DNA of 64,000 nt from Mesorhizobium plurifarium (GCA_000824785.1 CCNB01000034.1:90269-154268), one strand, 5' to 3'; shown: positions 48,797 to 58,199, counted from the first letter of the stretch. The notes: a model not told the origin generated them from the letters alone. Program-made: numbers and translations.

Positions 48797-48839
48797 GCTT
48801 TGGCCCGATTGCCAATCACCCCTCGTTTCAGGCCAAAGC
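48797..48839. promoter_or_regulatory. Inverted repeat GCTTTGGCC / GGCCAAAGC between the two DJ-1-fold genes
   Basis: Perfect 9-bp arms separated by 25 nt; the right arm ends one base before the AraC-type start codon. It could be an operator for the regulator, or a hairpin hiding the start in the mRNA. Confidence 0.45.
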
Positions 48840-48840
48840 C

Positions 48841-49788
48841 ATGCGCCGTATCGAAATCCTCGCCTATCCCGACATCCAGCTCCTCGATGTCAGCGGACCG
48901 CTGCAGGTCTTCGCCAGCGCCAACGACTTCAGGACGCAGGCCGGCGAAGCGCCCGCCTATGACGCCGTGGTCGTCGCCGCTTCGCCGCGGATCAGGACAT
49001 CGTCCGGCCTGGTGCTGGAGGCAGCGGCGCTGCCGGCACACGGGACCGAGATCGACACGGTGATCGTGCCCGGCGGCTGGGGCGTCAACGCGGCATGCGA
49101 GGAGGCTGAACTGGTGAATTGGATCATCGGCCGTTCGCGCGATGCGACGCGGACTGCCTCCGTCTGCAGCGGCGCCATGCTGCTGGCCGAGGCCGGTCTG
49201 CTCGACGGCCGCCGCGCGGTGACCCATTGGGGACGCTGCGCGGAGTTCGCCAAGCGCTTTCCCGCGGTTCGGCTCGACCCCGACCCGATCTTCGTTCGCG
49301 ACGGCAATGTCTGGACCTCCGCCGGCGTGACGGCGGGCATCGACCTGGCGCTGTCCTTCGTCGAGGCCGACCTCGGCCGGCGCACGGCGCTGGCGGTGGC
49401 GCGCGAGCTGGTCGTCTTCCTGAAGCGTCCCGGAGGTCAGGCGCAGTTCAGCCAGACCCTCAAGCTGCAGCAAGGCGACGGGCGCTTCGACCGGCTGCAT
49501 GGCTGGATCCTCGACAATCTGAGCGCCGACCTTTCGCTGGAGCAACTGGCCGAGCACGCCAATATGAGCCGGCGCAGTTTCTCGCGGCGCTACCAGGAGG
49601 CGACCGGGCGGACACCCGCCCGTGCCATCGAGGAGATCCGCATCGAAGCGGCGCGGCGGATGCTGGAGCGGGGGCAGACGGTCGGCCAGACAGCCCGGCG
49701 CTGCGGCTTCGGCTCGGAAGAAACGATGCGGCGCGGCTTTCTACGCGTCCTCGGCACCAACCCGCGTGACTACCGCGAGCGGTTCTGA
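48841..49788 (+). CDS. GlxA-type transcriptional regulator (DJ-1 domain plus AraC DNA-binding domain)
   Basis: 315 residues from the ATG at 48841 (MRRIEILAYPDIQLLDVSGP). The N-terminal 190 residues are a DJ-1/PfpI-like domain with SVCSGAMLLAEAGLLDGRRA. The C-terminal 110 are two helix-turn-helix units: LSLEQLAEHANMSRRSFSRR and TVGQTARRCGFGSEETMRRG. Regulators of this kind respond to small nitrogen compounds. The divergent DJ-1 gene is its likely target. A longer frame upstream to 48760 is unlikely because it would run through the inverted repeat. Confidence 0.87.
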   Translation: MRRIEILAYPDIQLLDVSGPLQVFASANDFRTQAGEAPAYDAVVVAASPRIRTSSGLVLEAAALPAHGTEIDTVIVPGGWGVNAACEEAELVNWIIGRSRDATRTASVCSGAMLLAEAGLLDGRRAVTHWGRCAEFAKRFPAVRLDPDPIFVRDGNVWTSAGVTAGIDLALSFVEADLGRRTALAVARELVVFLKRPGGQAQFSQTLKLQQGDGRFDRLHGWILDNLSADLSLEQLAEHANMSRRSFSRRYQEATGRTPARAIEEIRIEAARRMLERGQTVGQTARRCGFGSEETMRRGFLRVLGTNPRDYRERF

Positions 49789-49828
49789 TCGCGACATCCG
49801 CGCGTGCGGAGTAGTTTCGCGATCTCCG

Positions 49829-50725
49829 TCACGACGGATCCTCCGTCACGCCGCACGACAATGTCATCGAGACGGCTATGCCCTGCCCCGGCGCAAGCAC
49901 GGTCAGGCCGCCGAAATCCGGCAGGTTGTGGCCGTTGGCCGAGTGGCTCATCGGCTCGAAGCAGAAGAAGTCTTCGCGGTAGTGCGGATCGAACGTCCTG
50001 TCGGAGACGAAAACGAAATAGCGCGACAGCGCCGGGGCGGTTTCGATCTCGAGCCGCATATGCCGTTCAGGCCAGACGATGGACGCCGCACCGTCCCAGC
50101 CTTCAAAACCGTTGTTGACCCAGCCGCGCGGCAACGTTCTCGGCTGCTTGAAATCAAGCGCCTCGGGCACCGGGACGCGGGTGTCCGGGAGCCAGCCCGC
50201 TTTTTCCGTCCAATAAGCCTTCGCCGGAGCCTCGAGCGTGGTTGCCCGCGTCTGCGGAAAATAGGGATGCCAGCCGAGCCCGAACGGCATTGGCCGCTCG
50301 CCGAGATTCGTCACGCCGAGCGTTGTCCTGAGCGCCGCGCCGTCGCATTCAAAACGCTGTGATGCGCGGTAGCGGTAAAGTTTGCCATGGAATTCGAACG
50401 ACAGCGAAACGCGTGCCTCCTGCTCGTCCGCAGTCCAGTCGCCGAGCCAGCCGTCGCCGTGCAGGTAGTGCTTGTCCCAGGGGGTGTTGGGCTTCAGGCG
50501 ATATTCGGTCCGATCGAATGGAAAACGATTGCCTTCGACCCTGTTGCCGAACGGCACCAGCGGAAAACAACCGGCCTTCAGCGGATCGCGATCCGACCCT
50601 TCGGGCGGCGGGCGCAGCAATGGTTGCCAGCCATTGCCAGGATTGGCATCCAGCCGCCAGATCAACCCGCCTTGCGTCGAGAGCACGCAGCGAAGACGGT
50701 CGCTGGCGATCTCGATATCGGCCAT
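49829..50725 (-). CDS. Aldose 1-epimerase
   Basis: 298 residues of the GalM-like fold. Likely catalytic residues: His in DKHYLHGDGWLGDW (about 85-98) and GLGWHPYFP, and Glu in FFCFEPMSHSAN near 262. Interconverts alpha and beta anomers so the dehydrogenase or kinase gets its preferred form. It is the last gene of the importer operon that starts with the binding protein at 53818; it starts 2 nt after the MalG-type permease stop, so it should act on the imported sugar. Confidence 0.88.
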   Translation of the reverse strand: MADIEIASDRLRCVLSTQGGLIWRLDANPGNGWQPLLRPPPEGSDRDPLKAGCFPLVPFGNRVEGNRFPFDRTEYRLKPNTPWDKHYLHGDGWLGDWTADEQEARVSLSFEFHGKLYRYRASQRFECDGAALRTTLGVTNLGERPMPFGLGWHPYFPQTRATTLEAPAKAYWTEKAGWLPDTRVPVPEALDFKQPRTLPRGWVNNGFEGWDGAASIVWPERHMRLEIETAPALSRYFVFVSDRTFDPHYREDFFCFEPMSHSANGHNLPDFGGLTVLAPGQGIAVSMTLSCGVTEDPS

Positions 50726-50727
50726 CG

Positions 50728-51582
50728 TCAGCCCTTGATGCCGGTCGCGGCGATGCCGCGCACGAAGTGCCGTTGCAAGGCGAGGAAGAAGATCGCCGTC
50801 GGCAGCGTCGCCACGACGGCCGAGGCCATCAGCACGCTCTGCTTCATCGACATGCCGGCGCCGCCGACCAGCGTGGCCAGCCCGACCGGTAGCGTGCGGG
50901 TCTCGTCGGAATTGGTGGCGATCAGCGGCCAGAAGAAATTGTTCCAGCTGGCGACGAAGGTGAAGATCGCCACGGTGGCAAGTCCCGGCTTGGTCAGCGG
51001 CAACAGGATGCGCCAGAAAAAGCCGAAACGGCCGCAGCCATCCATGATGGCGGCATCCTCCAGCTCCCGCGGCACGGCCTGGAAGAACTGGGTCAGCAGG
51101 AAGACGCCGAAGGCATTGGCGGAAGCCGGCACGGTGAGGCTGAAGACGCTGTCGACAAGGCCGTAGCTGTTGAGGCCGAGGAACAGCGGCACGAAGAGGA
51201 GTTCATAGGGGAGCAGGAAGGTCGCGAAGATCACGCCCATGATGACGCGGCGGCCGGGGAATTGCATGCGCGCCAGCGGATAGGCGGCCAAGGCATCGAC
51301 CGCCAGGGTCAGCACGGTGGTCAGGATGCCGACGACGGCCGAGTTGCGGAACCAGGTCAGCATGGGGAAGCGCTGGAACAGCGCGCCATAGGCCTCCAGC
51401 GTCGGCGCGTCCGGAATCCATGCCGGCGGATAGGCATAGATCTCGCTTTCCGGCTTGATCGAGGTGACCAGCATCCACAGGATCGGCGCGCCCCAGAGCG
51501 CCGTCACGACGATCATCAGCACATAGGCGAGCGTGCGCCCGCCAAGCGATTTCCCGGCACGGTTGGAGCGCTGGTCCTGCAT
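50728..51582 (-). CDS. Sugar ABC permease, MalG type
   Basis: 284 residues from the ATG at 51582, sharing one base with the previous stop. Six membrane segments; coupling loop LEDAAIMDGCGRFGFFWRIL and C-terminal LQRHFVRGIAATGIKG. Partner of the MalF-type permease. This operon has no ATPase gene; the MalK-type ATPase at 41653 or another elsewhere may serve it. Confidence 0.9.
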   Translation of the reverse strand: MQDQRSNRAGKSLGGRTLAYVLMIVVTALWGAPILWMLVTSIKPESEIYAYPPAWIPDAPTLEAYGALFQRFPMLTWFRNSAVVGILTTVLTLAVDALAAYPLARMQFPGRRVIMGVIFATFLLPYELLFVPLFLGLNSYGLVDSVFSLTVPASANAFGVFLLTQFFQAVPRELEDAAIMDGCGRFGFFWRILLPLTKPGLATVAIFTFVASWNNFFWPLIATNSDETRTLPVGLATLVGGAGMSMKQSVLMASAVVATLPTAIFFLALQRHFVRGIAATGIKG

Positions 51583-52511
51583 CAGATCGCCTTCATCAGC
51601 TTCATCTGGGCCAGCGAGAAGACCAGCGTGATCAGGAGCAGCACCACGCCCGCGGCGGCGGCCGGGCCCATCTCGAAATTCTGAAACGCGGTGAGGTAGA
51701 TATATTGCACGATGACGAAGGTGCTCGCCTCCGGCCCGCCCTGCGTCATCACATAAGCCTGGCCGAAGACGCGCCAGCCATTGATGATGGTGAGCGCGGT
51801 GACCAGCGCCATGGCCGGCCGCAGCAAGGGCAAGGTGATGTAGACGAAGCGCTGCCACGGGCCGGCGCCGTCGAGCGTGGCGGCATCATGCAATTCCTCG
51901 GAAATGTCCTGCAGCGCCGCCAGGAAGATGATCATGTTGGTGTTGACGGTCCACCAGATGGTGGTGATGGCCAAAGCCGGCATCGACCAGTGCGGATCCT
52001 TGAGCCAGGCGATGGGCTCGATGCCGATGGTGGTGAGATAGTAGTTGACGAGGCCGGTGCCCTTGTCGAACAGCCAGCCCCACAGGATACCGACCGTCGA
52101 GACCATGACGACATAAGGCAGGAACACCACGGTCCTGACGAAGGCCGTTCCCTTGAGCTTCTGGTCGAGCAGCATGGCCAAAGCTAGACCCAGAACGACC
52201 ATCGGGATCGCCGTCAAGAAGACGAAATAGAAGGTGTTCCTGATCGCGGTCAGGAACAGCGGATCGGCGAAGATCTGCCGGTAATTGTCGAGGCCGATGA
52301 ATTCGGGCGTGCCGAGGATATCCCAGCGCATGAAGCTGATGCCGACGGCGGCGAGCGTCGGCAACAGCATGAAGGCGATGAACAGCGCCAGATAGGGCGA
52401 CAGGAAGAGATAGGCGGCAAGCGTCATGCCGCTGCGCACCGCCCCTCCTTCCTGCACCGATGCGCGGCGGGCCCCGGAACGGCCCGCCGGTTGTGATGCC
52501 AGCGATGTCAT
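51582..52511 (-). CDS. Sugar ABC permease, MalF type
   Basis: 309 residues. First membrane helix AAYLFLSPYLALFIAFMLLP, coupling loop LHDAATLDGAGPWQRFVYIT. One-base overlaps (TGATG) with both the binding-protein gene and the MalG-type gene indicate tight translational coupling. Confidence 0.9.
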   Translation of the reverse strand: MTSLASQPAGRSGARRASVQEGGAVRSGMTLAAYLFLSPYLALFIAFMLLPTLAAVGISFMRWDILGTPEFIGLDNYRQIFADPLFLTAIRNTFYFVFLTAIPMVVLGLALAMLLDQKLKGTAFVRTVVFLPYVVMVSTVGILWGWLFDKGTGLVNYYLTTIGIEPIAWLKDPHWSMPALAITTIWWTVNTNMIIFLAALQDISEELHDAATLDGAGPWQRFVYITLPLLRPAMALVTALTIINGWRVFGQAYVMTQGGPEASTFVIVQYIYLTAFQNFEMGPAAAAGVVLLLITLVFSLAQMKLMKAI

Positions 52512-53818
52512 CAGCCCTTCTTCAGCTGCGCGTCGAGCCCTTCCTTCATCGCCTTCAAGGCGTCCGGCACCGGCTTGGAGCCGCTAAGGGCTGCCTGCAG
52601 ATTGGTGACCAAAGGCGTCGGCTTGTCGAAGGAGAAGACCGAGAGATATTGCGGGATCAGCGGCTCGTAGACGATGTTCGGCAGGTCGTCGACGAAGGAC
52701 TTGAAATATTTGTACTGCTCGGTGCCGGTGAAGGCGGCGCTTTCGCGCACCGCCTTGCTCTGCGGGATGATGCCGACAGTGGTGGCGGGTGCTGCGAAGT
52801 TGTCGAAGAACCACTTCATGAAGGTGCCGTCGGCGGCGAGCTTGTCGTCGTTCTTCTGCTTCGACACCGACATGCAATGCGAGTTCGCCCAGACGGCCGC
52901 CTTCTGGCCAAACACCGGCAGCTGCGCGGTCATGAAATTCATCTTCTGCGCCATGCGCAGATTGACCTCCCAGGGGCCGATGAACTTCATGGCGACCTGC
53001 TTCGAGGCGAAGGCGTCCTCGCCCTTGTTGCCGCCGACCTCGGGGTTGGTCACGCCATGCACGTTGATCAGGTCGACGAGATATTGCAGCGCCTTCTGCG
53101 AGGCCTCGCTGTCGACCGCGGCCAGACCCTTGTCGTCAAGGAAGGTGCCGCCATTCTGGTACATCAGGCTGAACCAGATCCAGCGCGCCGTCGCCCAGGT
53201 GTTGGGCAATTCGAAGCCGTAGCGCGTGACCTTGCCGCTGCCGTCCTTGACCGTGAGCTTCTTTGCCCATTCGAGGAATTCCTCGCCGGTCTTCGGCGGC
53301 TTGGCCGGATCGAGCCCCGCCTCCTGCACCATGTCGACATTGTAGTAGAAGCCGAGCGGGTGCACATCGAGCGGCGCGGCATAGACCTTGCCGTCGAAGG
53401 TCACGCCGGTGCGGCCGGCATCCGGAACCTGCGACAGGTCGAGGCCGGACGAGGCGATGACGTCGTCGATCGGGCGGATGACCTTGCGCGTGGCGAATTC
53501 CGGCAGCTCGGTGATGTGGAAGAGCACCAGGTCCGGCGCGCGGCCGCCGGCCGAGGAGACCACCCATTTGGAGAACAGCGTATCCCAGTCGTAGCCGGTC
53601 GGCTCGACGGTGACGCCCTTGCCGCCCTTGTTGAAGGTGTCGATGACGCCGTTGAGCGCGGTGGTGTTGTCGGCGCCGGTCCAGCCATGCCAGAGCGTGA
53701 CCTTTTCGTCGGCGGCGAAGGCGCCGCGCGGCAGCGCACCGGCTAGTGCTGCACTTGCGCCGAGCGCGAGCGCCTGGCGACGCGTCAGCAGGAACTTCTC
53801 GATAACATCAGTCGCCAT
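52511..53818 (-). CDS. Sugar-binding protein of an ABC importer (family 1, Tat-like signal)
   Basis: 435 residues. The signal contains a twin-arginine-like TRRQALALGASAALAGALPR at 12-31 and is probably cut after AFAAD. Mature pattern: VTLWHGWTGADNTTALNGVI, APDLVLFHITELPEF, PLDVHPLGFYYNVDMVQEAG, KFIGPWEVNLRMAQ. First gene of the operon; the permeases and an aldose 1-epimerase follow. Substrate probably a free aldose or short oligosaccharide, inferred from the epimerase. Confidence 0.88.
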   Translation of the reverse strand: MATDVIEKFLLTRRQALALGASAALAGALPRGAFAADEKVTLWHGWTGADNTTALNGVIDTFNKGGKGVTVEPTGYDWDTLFSKWVVSSAGGRAPDLVLFHITELPEFATRKVIRPIDDVIASSGLDLSQVPDAGRTGVTFDGKVYAAPLDVHPLGFYYNVDMVQEAGLDPAKPPKTGEEFLEWAKKLTVKDGSGKVTRYGFELPNTWATARWIWFSLMYQNGGTFLDDKGLAAVDSEASQKALQYLVDLINVHGVTNPEVGGNKGEDAFASKQVAMKFIGPWEVNLRMAQKMNFMTAQLPVFGQKAAVWANSHCMSVSKQKNDDKLAADGTFMKWFFDNFAAPATTVGIIPQSKAVRESAAFTGTEQYKYFKSFVDDLPNIVYEPLIPQYLSVFSFDKPTPLVTNLQAALSGSKPVPDALKAMKEGLDAQLKKG

Positions 53819-53844
53819 GGTTTCCTCCCATTATGGCTTGTGTG

Positions 53845-54606
53845 TCAGGGGTGGTGAAGCACGCTCAGGCCGCCATCCGCGACGAGGCAGGCGGCGTTGA
53901 TGAAGGGGCATTCGTCGGAGACGAGAAAGACCGCCGCCATGGCGATCTCTTCCGGCGTGGCGATCCGCCCGCCCGGATGCAGCGCCAGCGTCTTGGCGCG
54001 CGCGGCCTCGGGATCCTCAAAACTGTTCCAGTAATCGATGACCTTCTGGGTAGCGACATAGCCGGGTGCCAGCGCGTTCACGCGCACATTGTTGCCGGCA
54101 TATTCGATCGCCAGCGATTTGGTCAGGCCGAGCAAGGCATGCTTGGCGACGGGATAGGGAAAAGTGTACGGGATGATGGTGAAGGCGTGGGTGGAGGCGA
54201 TGTTGAGGATCACGCCGCCGCCCTCCCCGATCATGCCGGGGAGTGCTGCCCTGGCGCAATGCCAGGCGCCTTTCACATTGACGTCGAGATTGCGTGTCCA
54301 GTCATCCTCGCCGGCCTCCAGCGGCGTCGAGAAGACATTGACTCCGGCATTGTTGATGACGGCATTGATCGGGCCGATGGCCTTCGTCGCCGCCGCCATC
54401 GCGGCGTCGATCGCCTTGGCGTCGGCGATGTCGGCCGTGGCATGCGCGACTTTGCCCAAACGTGCCGCGCTTTCGGCGAGAAGGTCCGCGTCACGGTCGA
54501 CCAGGAACAGCTCGGCCTTCTCGCGCAGGCAGGCCTCGGCGATGGCGTAGCCGATGCCTTGCGCCGCGCCGGTGAGGAAGATGCGTTTTCCCTCGAGCCG
54601 TGCCAT
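53845..54606 (-). CDS. Short-chain dehydrogenase/reductase of the araFGH operon
   Basis: 253 residues from the ATG at 54606, sharing one base with the AraH stop. NAD site TGAAQGIGYAIAEA (about 12-25), Asp after strand two (LVDRDAD) favouring NAD, NNAGVNVFST, catalytic Ser in NIASTHAF and YPVAK (Tyr-x-x-x-Lys). Resembles sugar and sugar-acid dehydrogenases such as 2-keto-3-deoxy-L-fuconate or L-arabinose/L-fucose 1-dehydrogenases. Coupling to an arabinose-type importer suggests it oxidises the imported sugar or a product of it. Confidence 0.87.
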   Translation of the reverse strand: MARLEGKRIFLTGAAQGIGYAIAEACLREKAELFLVDRDADLLAESAARLGKVAHATADIADAKAIDAAMAAATKAIGPINAVINNAGVNVFSTPLEAGEDDWTRNLDVNVKGAWHCARAALPGMIGEGGGVILNIASTHAFTIIPYTFPYPVAKHALLGLTKSLAIEYAGNNVRVNALAPGYVATQKVIDYWNSFEDPEAARAKTLALHPGGRIATPEEIAMAAVFLVSDECPFINAACLVADGGLSVLHHP

Positions 54607-55556
54607 CAGCGCCGCCCCAATGCCGAGGAGCGCAGATTGTCGAGCAGGACCGCCAGAAGCAGGATCACGCCGCGCACGATGTATTGGTAGAAGGCCGGGA
54701 TGTTGAGCAGGTTCATCGCGTTCTCGGCGATGCCCATGATCAGCACGCCGACGATGACGCCCGACATCGTGGCCCTGCCGCCGGCCAGCGAGACGCCGCC
54801 GAGCACACAGGCCGAGATCACCGAGAGCTCCAGCCCGACCGCGGCGTTGGGCTGGCCGGAGGTGATGCGCGAGGCAAGCAGGATGCCGGCGATGCCGCAG
54901 ACCACGCCCTGCAGCGTGAAGATCCAGATGCGCGTCCGGTCGACATTGACGCCGGCAAGGCGCGAGGCCTCCGGATTGCCGCCGATGGCCAGCGTGTTCT
55001 TGCCGAAGACGGTGCTGTTTAGCACGAAGCCGAAGATGGCGAAGAGCACCGCCAGCACCCAGATCGGTGTCGGGATGCCAAGCAGCTTCGACAGGGCGAG
55101 CTGGTAGAAATCCGGGCTGTTGATGCCGACGGCGCGGCCGTCCGAGGAGATCAGCGCGAAGCCGCGCACGATCTGCATGGTGGCCAGAGTGGTGATGAGA
55201 GCGTTGATGCGGAACTTGGCGATGACGACGCCGTTGACCCAGCCGACGACGGCGCCGCAGGCGATGGCAGCGATGAGGCCAAGCAGGATCGAGCCGGTGT
55301 AGTTGGATGCCATCACCGCGACCATGCCGGCAAAGGCGACGATGGAGCCGACCGACAGGTCGAAATCGCGCGCCGCGAGGCAGAACATCATCGTGCAGGC
55401 GACGATGCCGACGGTGACCACCGACTGCAGCAGGCCAAGCATGTTGCGGTCGGTGAGAAAGTTCGGCACGAGCAGCGACACCAGCGCGAAGGCGACGATG
55501 AAGATGACGACGAGGCCTTGTTCGCCGAGCAGGACCTTCTTCAATCGATCGGTCAT
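54606..55556 (-). CDS. araH: AraH-type sugar ABC permease
   Basis: 316 residues with about ten hydrophobic segments of the ribose/arabinose permease family (BPD_transp_2). Signature MMFCLAARDFDLSVGSIVAF near 57-76 and the EAA-like loop GGNPEASRLAGVNVDRTRIW. Forms a homodimer channel with AraG. Nine nt after araG and overlapping the SDR gene by one base. Named by close similarity to AraH; sugar could be L-arabinose, D-galactose or L-fucose. Confidence 0.87.
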   Translation of the reverse strand: MTDRLKKVLLGEQGLVVIFIVAFALVSLLVPNFLTDRNMLGLLQSVVTVGIVACTMMFCLAARDFDLSVGSIVAFAGMVAVMASNYTGSILLGLIAAIACGAVVGWVNGVVIAKFRINALITTLATMQIVRGFALISSDGRAVGINSPDFYQLALSKLLGIPTPIWVLAVLFAIFGFVLNSTVFGKNTLAIGGNPEASRLAGVNVDRTRIWIFTLQGVVCGIAGILLASRITSGQPNAAVGLELSVISACVLGGVSLAGGRATMSGVIVGVLIMGIAENAMNLLNIPAFYQYIVRGVILLLAVLLDNLRSSALGRR

Positions 55557-55565
55557 TACAAATCC

Positions 55566-57077
55566 TCAGGATGCGATCGCGTCGGGGGTTTTCTTGTCGG
55601 GGAGCGCCGCGGCCAGGATCGCCTTCTCGGCGAACTGGTCTCGCGCGAGCTCGGCGCTGATACGCCCGCCGCACATCACCAGGATGCGGTCGCAGATACC
55701 CATCACTTCCGGCAGCTCGGAGGAGACGACGACGATCGCCATGCCGTCCTCGGCGAGCTGGTAGAGCAGCTCGTAGATCTCCGACTTGGCGCCGACATCG
55801 ATGCCGCGTGTCGGCTCGTCGACGATGAGCACGCGTATGTCCTGCTCCGACAGCCAGCGGCCGAGGATGACCTTCTGCTGGTTGCCGCCGGAGAGGTTGA
55901 CGATGTCCTGCCTGCGGGACGGCGTGCGCACCTTGAGCTTCTTGATGAAGGTTTCCGCGGTGGCGATCTCGCTGGCGCGGCTCAACACGCCGAAGCGCGT
56001 GTGATGGCGCCTGGAGGAGATGTTGATGTTCTCCTCGATCGAGCGGCCCTGGATGATGCCGTCATGCTTGCGGTCTTCCGAGCAGAGCACGATGCCGGCC
56101 CGGATCGCGTCATGCGGGCTGGCGGCGGCAACCGTATTGCCGTCGACCGTGATCGTGCCGCCCGAGCGCGAGTCGGCGCCGAAGACCAACCGCATCAGCT
56201 CGGAACGGCCGGCGCCGATGAGGCCGAAGAAGCCGACGATCTCGCCGGCGCGGGCTTCGAAGCTGGCCGGCGTCCGCAACCTGGCGCCGCTCAAGCCATC
56301 GACCTTGAGGCGAACCTCTCCCGTCTTGCGCGGACGAAAACCCCAGATGTCGGAAATCTCGCGGCCGACCATCTCGGTGACGACCTGATCGCGCGTCACG
56401 CCTTTGAGCGATTGATGATGCGCGGCGAGCTTGCCGTCGCGCAGCACCGTCAGGCTGTCGCAGAGCCGGAAGACCTCGTCGAGGCGGTGCGAGACATAGA
56501 TGATGACCTTGCCCTCGCCGCGCAGCCGGTCGATCAGCTTAAACAGGATCTCGCTTTCGCGCGAGGATAGCGACGAGGTCGGCTCGTCGAGCGCGATGAC
56601 GCGGGCGTCGAGCATCACCGCCTTGGCGATCTCCACCATCTGGCGTTCGCCGATCGACAGCGTCTTGACCTTGCGGCGCATGTCGATGTCGATGCCGGCC
56701 GATGTCAGCTTGGCGCCGACATCGTCGAGCATGCGGCGGCGGGCGATGACGCCTCCGCTCGCCGGAAACCGGCCGAGGCTGAGATTCTCGGCGACGGTCA
56801 GCTCGGGGACCAGCTGCAATTCCTGATGGATGACGATGACGCCATTGTCGAAGGCGTCTCTGGTCGAGGCATAGGCCTGGACCTTGCCGTCGATGCTTAT
56901 TGCGCCGGCATCGGCATGCTGGTCGCCGGACAGGATCTTGATGAGCGTCGATTTGCCGGCGCCATTCTCGCCCATCAGCCCGTGCACGGCGCCCTTTTCG
57001 ACGCCGAACGACACATCCGACAAGGCTTTGACGCCCGGATAGGTCTTGGTGATGTTGGAGAATTCGAGAAAGGACAC
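55566..57077 (-). CDS. araG: AraG-type double ATPase of a sugar ABC importer
   Basis: 503 residues, two ATPase modules as in AraG/RbsA/MglA. First: GENGAGKSTLIKILSG, TLSIGERQMVEIAKAVMLDA, VIALDEPTSSLSSRE. Second: GAGRSELMRLVFG (degenerate Walker A), NLSGGNQQKVILGRWL and VLIVDEPTRGIDVGAKSE. It sits 72 nt after araF across a 15-bp hairpin, which probably reduces its level relative to the binding protein. Confidence 0.9.
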   Translation of the reverse strand: MSFLEFSNITKTYPGVKALSDVSFGVEKGAVHGLMGENGAGKSTLIKILSGDQHADAGAISIDGKVQAYASTRDAFDNGVIVIHQELQLVPELTVAENLSLGRFPASGGVIARRRMLDDVGAKLTSAGIDIDMRRKVKTLSIGERQMVEIAKAVMLDARVIALDEPTSSLSSRESEILFKLIDRLRGEGKVIIYVSHRLDEVFRLCDSLTVLRDGKLAAHHQSLKGVTRDQVVTEMVGREISDIWGFRPRKTGEVRLKVDGLSGARLRTPASFEARAGEIVGFFGLIGAGRSELMRLVFGADSRSGGTITVDGNTVAAASPHDAIRAGIVLCSEDRKHDGIIQGRSIEENINISSRRHHTRFGVLSRASEIATAETFIKKLKVRTPSRRQDIVNLSGGNQQKVILGRWLSEQDIRVLIVDEPTRGIDVGAKSEIYELLYQLAEDGMAIVVVSSELPEVMGICDRILVMCGGRISAELARDQFAEKAILAAALPDKKTPDAIAS

Positions 57078-57103
57078 GTGGCCTCGATCCTTCTTGAGCG
57101 TGC

Positions 57104-57138
57104 CAAGCGGGCGGCGGCATCAAGCCGCCGCCCGCTTG
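57104..57138 (-). terminator. Perfect 15-bp stem-loop between araF and araG
   Basis: CAAGCGGGCGGCGGC pairs base for base with GCCGCCGCCCGCTTG across a 5-nt loop (ATCAA). It lies just after the araF stop. Without a U-run it should act as a 3' stabiliser of the araF message and partial block to araG, a known way to keep binding protein in excess. Confidence 0.75.
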
Positions 57139-57149
57139 TACAGGGAGGA

Positions 57150-58142
57150 CTATTCGATGCCGAGGTCCTTGCGCACCTTCTGGTAGTCGTCGCGCTTGGC
57201 CAGCGCACCGGCGGTCAACGTCAGCTTGGCCGGCTCCTTGTTGTTGGCGATCCAGTCATACATGTTCAGCGCCGTTTCGTAGCCGTGGCGCTTGGGCGAG
57301 ATGATCACCGTGCCGACGAAGCCGGTGGCGGTGGGCTTCTTGAACTCGTTGATCGCCGATTCCGCGCCGCCGATGCCGACGCCGATCATGCCGTCGGCCG
57401 GAATGCCGACGCTTTCGGACGCGCGCACGGCGCCGAGCACCGCCTCGTCATTGAGGCCGAAGGCGATCCACTTCTTGATGCCGGCATGGGCATTGAGCAC
57501 CACGGTCGCGGCATTGAGCGCGGCTTCGGTGTCGGTCTTGGCCTGCGGGGCGTCGAAGATGTTCTCGGCCTTGAAGCCGGCGGCCTTCAGCACCGAGATC
57601 GCGCCCTCGACGCGGTCGACGGCGGTCGGCAGCTGGTCGTAGGAAACGCGGATCGCGCCGACCTCGTCCATCTTCCAGCCGCGCGCCTTCATCTCGTCGA
57701 TTATGGCCTGGCCCACGGCCTCACCGATCTTGGTGGCGGAGATGCCCATATGCGGCACGTCTTCCAGCGGCTTGCCGTCGGCGCCGACGAGACGGTCGTC
57801 CACCGTCATGAGCTTGAGATTGTTGGCGGCGGCCTTGGCGACGATGCCCGGGCCGAGCTTCACGTCCGGCGTGCAGACGACGAAGCCCTGCGCTCCTTGA
57901 GCGCCCAGATTGTCGATCGCCGACATCAGCTTCTCGCCGTCCTCGGCGCCGATCTTGACGAGCGTGAAACCCTTTTCCTTGGCGGCCTGGTCGGCGAATT
58001 TCCATTCATCCTGGAACCAGGGCTCCTCCGGCTGTTTGACGATGAAGCCGATCTTGGTGTCCTGAGCGTAGGCCGACGTGATCGTGGTGACCGACAAGAC
58101 GGCGAGAGCACCCGCGACGAGCGCGGTTTTCAAAAGTCGCAT
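57150..58142 (-). CDS. araF: AraF-type periplasmic sugar-binding protein
   Basis: 330 residues. Signal peptide about 1-26 (LVAGALAVLSVTTITSAYAQ). Mature protein matches arabinose-binding proteins: KIGFIVKQPEEPWFQDEWKF, VCTPDVKLGPGIVAKAAANN, VDDRLVGADGKPLEDVPHMG, RVSYDQLPTAVDRVEGAISV, FGLNDEAVLGAVRASE. First gene of the araFGH-SDR operon; a large palindrome lies 58-92 nt upstream in the gap shared with the divergent GntR gene. Ligand L-arabinose by similarity; D-galactose is also bound by this family. Confidence 0.9.
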   Translation of the reverse strand: MRLLKTALVAGALAVLSVTTITSAYAQDTKIGFIVKQPEEPWFQDEWKFADQAAKEKGFTLVKIGAEDGEKLMSAIDNLGAQGAQGFVVCTPDVKLGPGIVAKAAANNLKLMTVDDRLVGADGKPLEDVPHMGISATKIGEAVGQAIIDEMKARGWKMDEVGAIRVSYDQLPTAVDRVEGAISVLKAAGFKAENIFDAPQAKTDTEAALNAATVVLNAHAGIKKWIAFGLNDEAVLGAVRASESVGIPADGMIGVGIGGAESAINEFKKPTATGFVGTVIISPKRHGYETALNMYDWIANNKEPAKLTLTAGALAKRDDYQKVRKDLGIE

Positions 58143-58199
58143 GATTACCTCCCAGCAAACGGCCGGGCGCTCAGCCCGGATTGGTCGTGTGTAGTCAAT

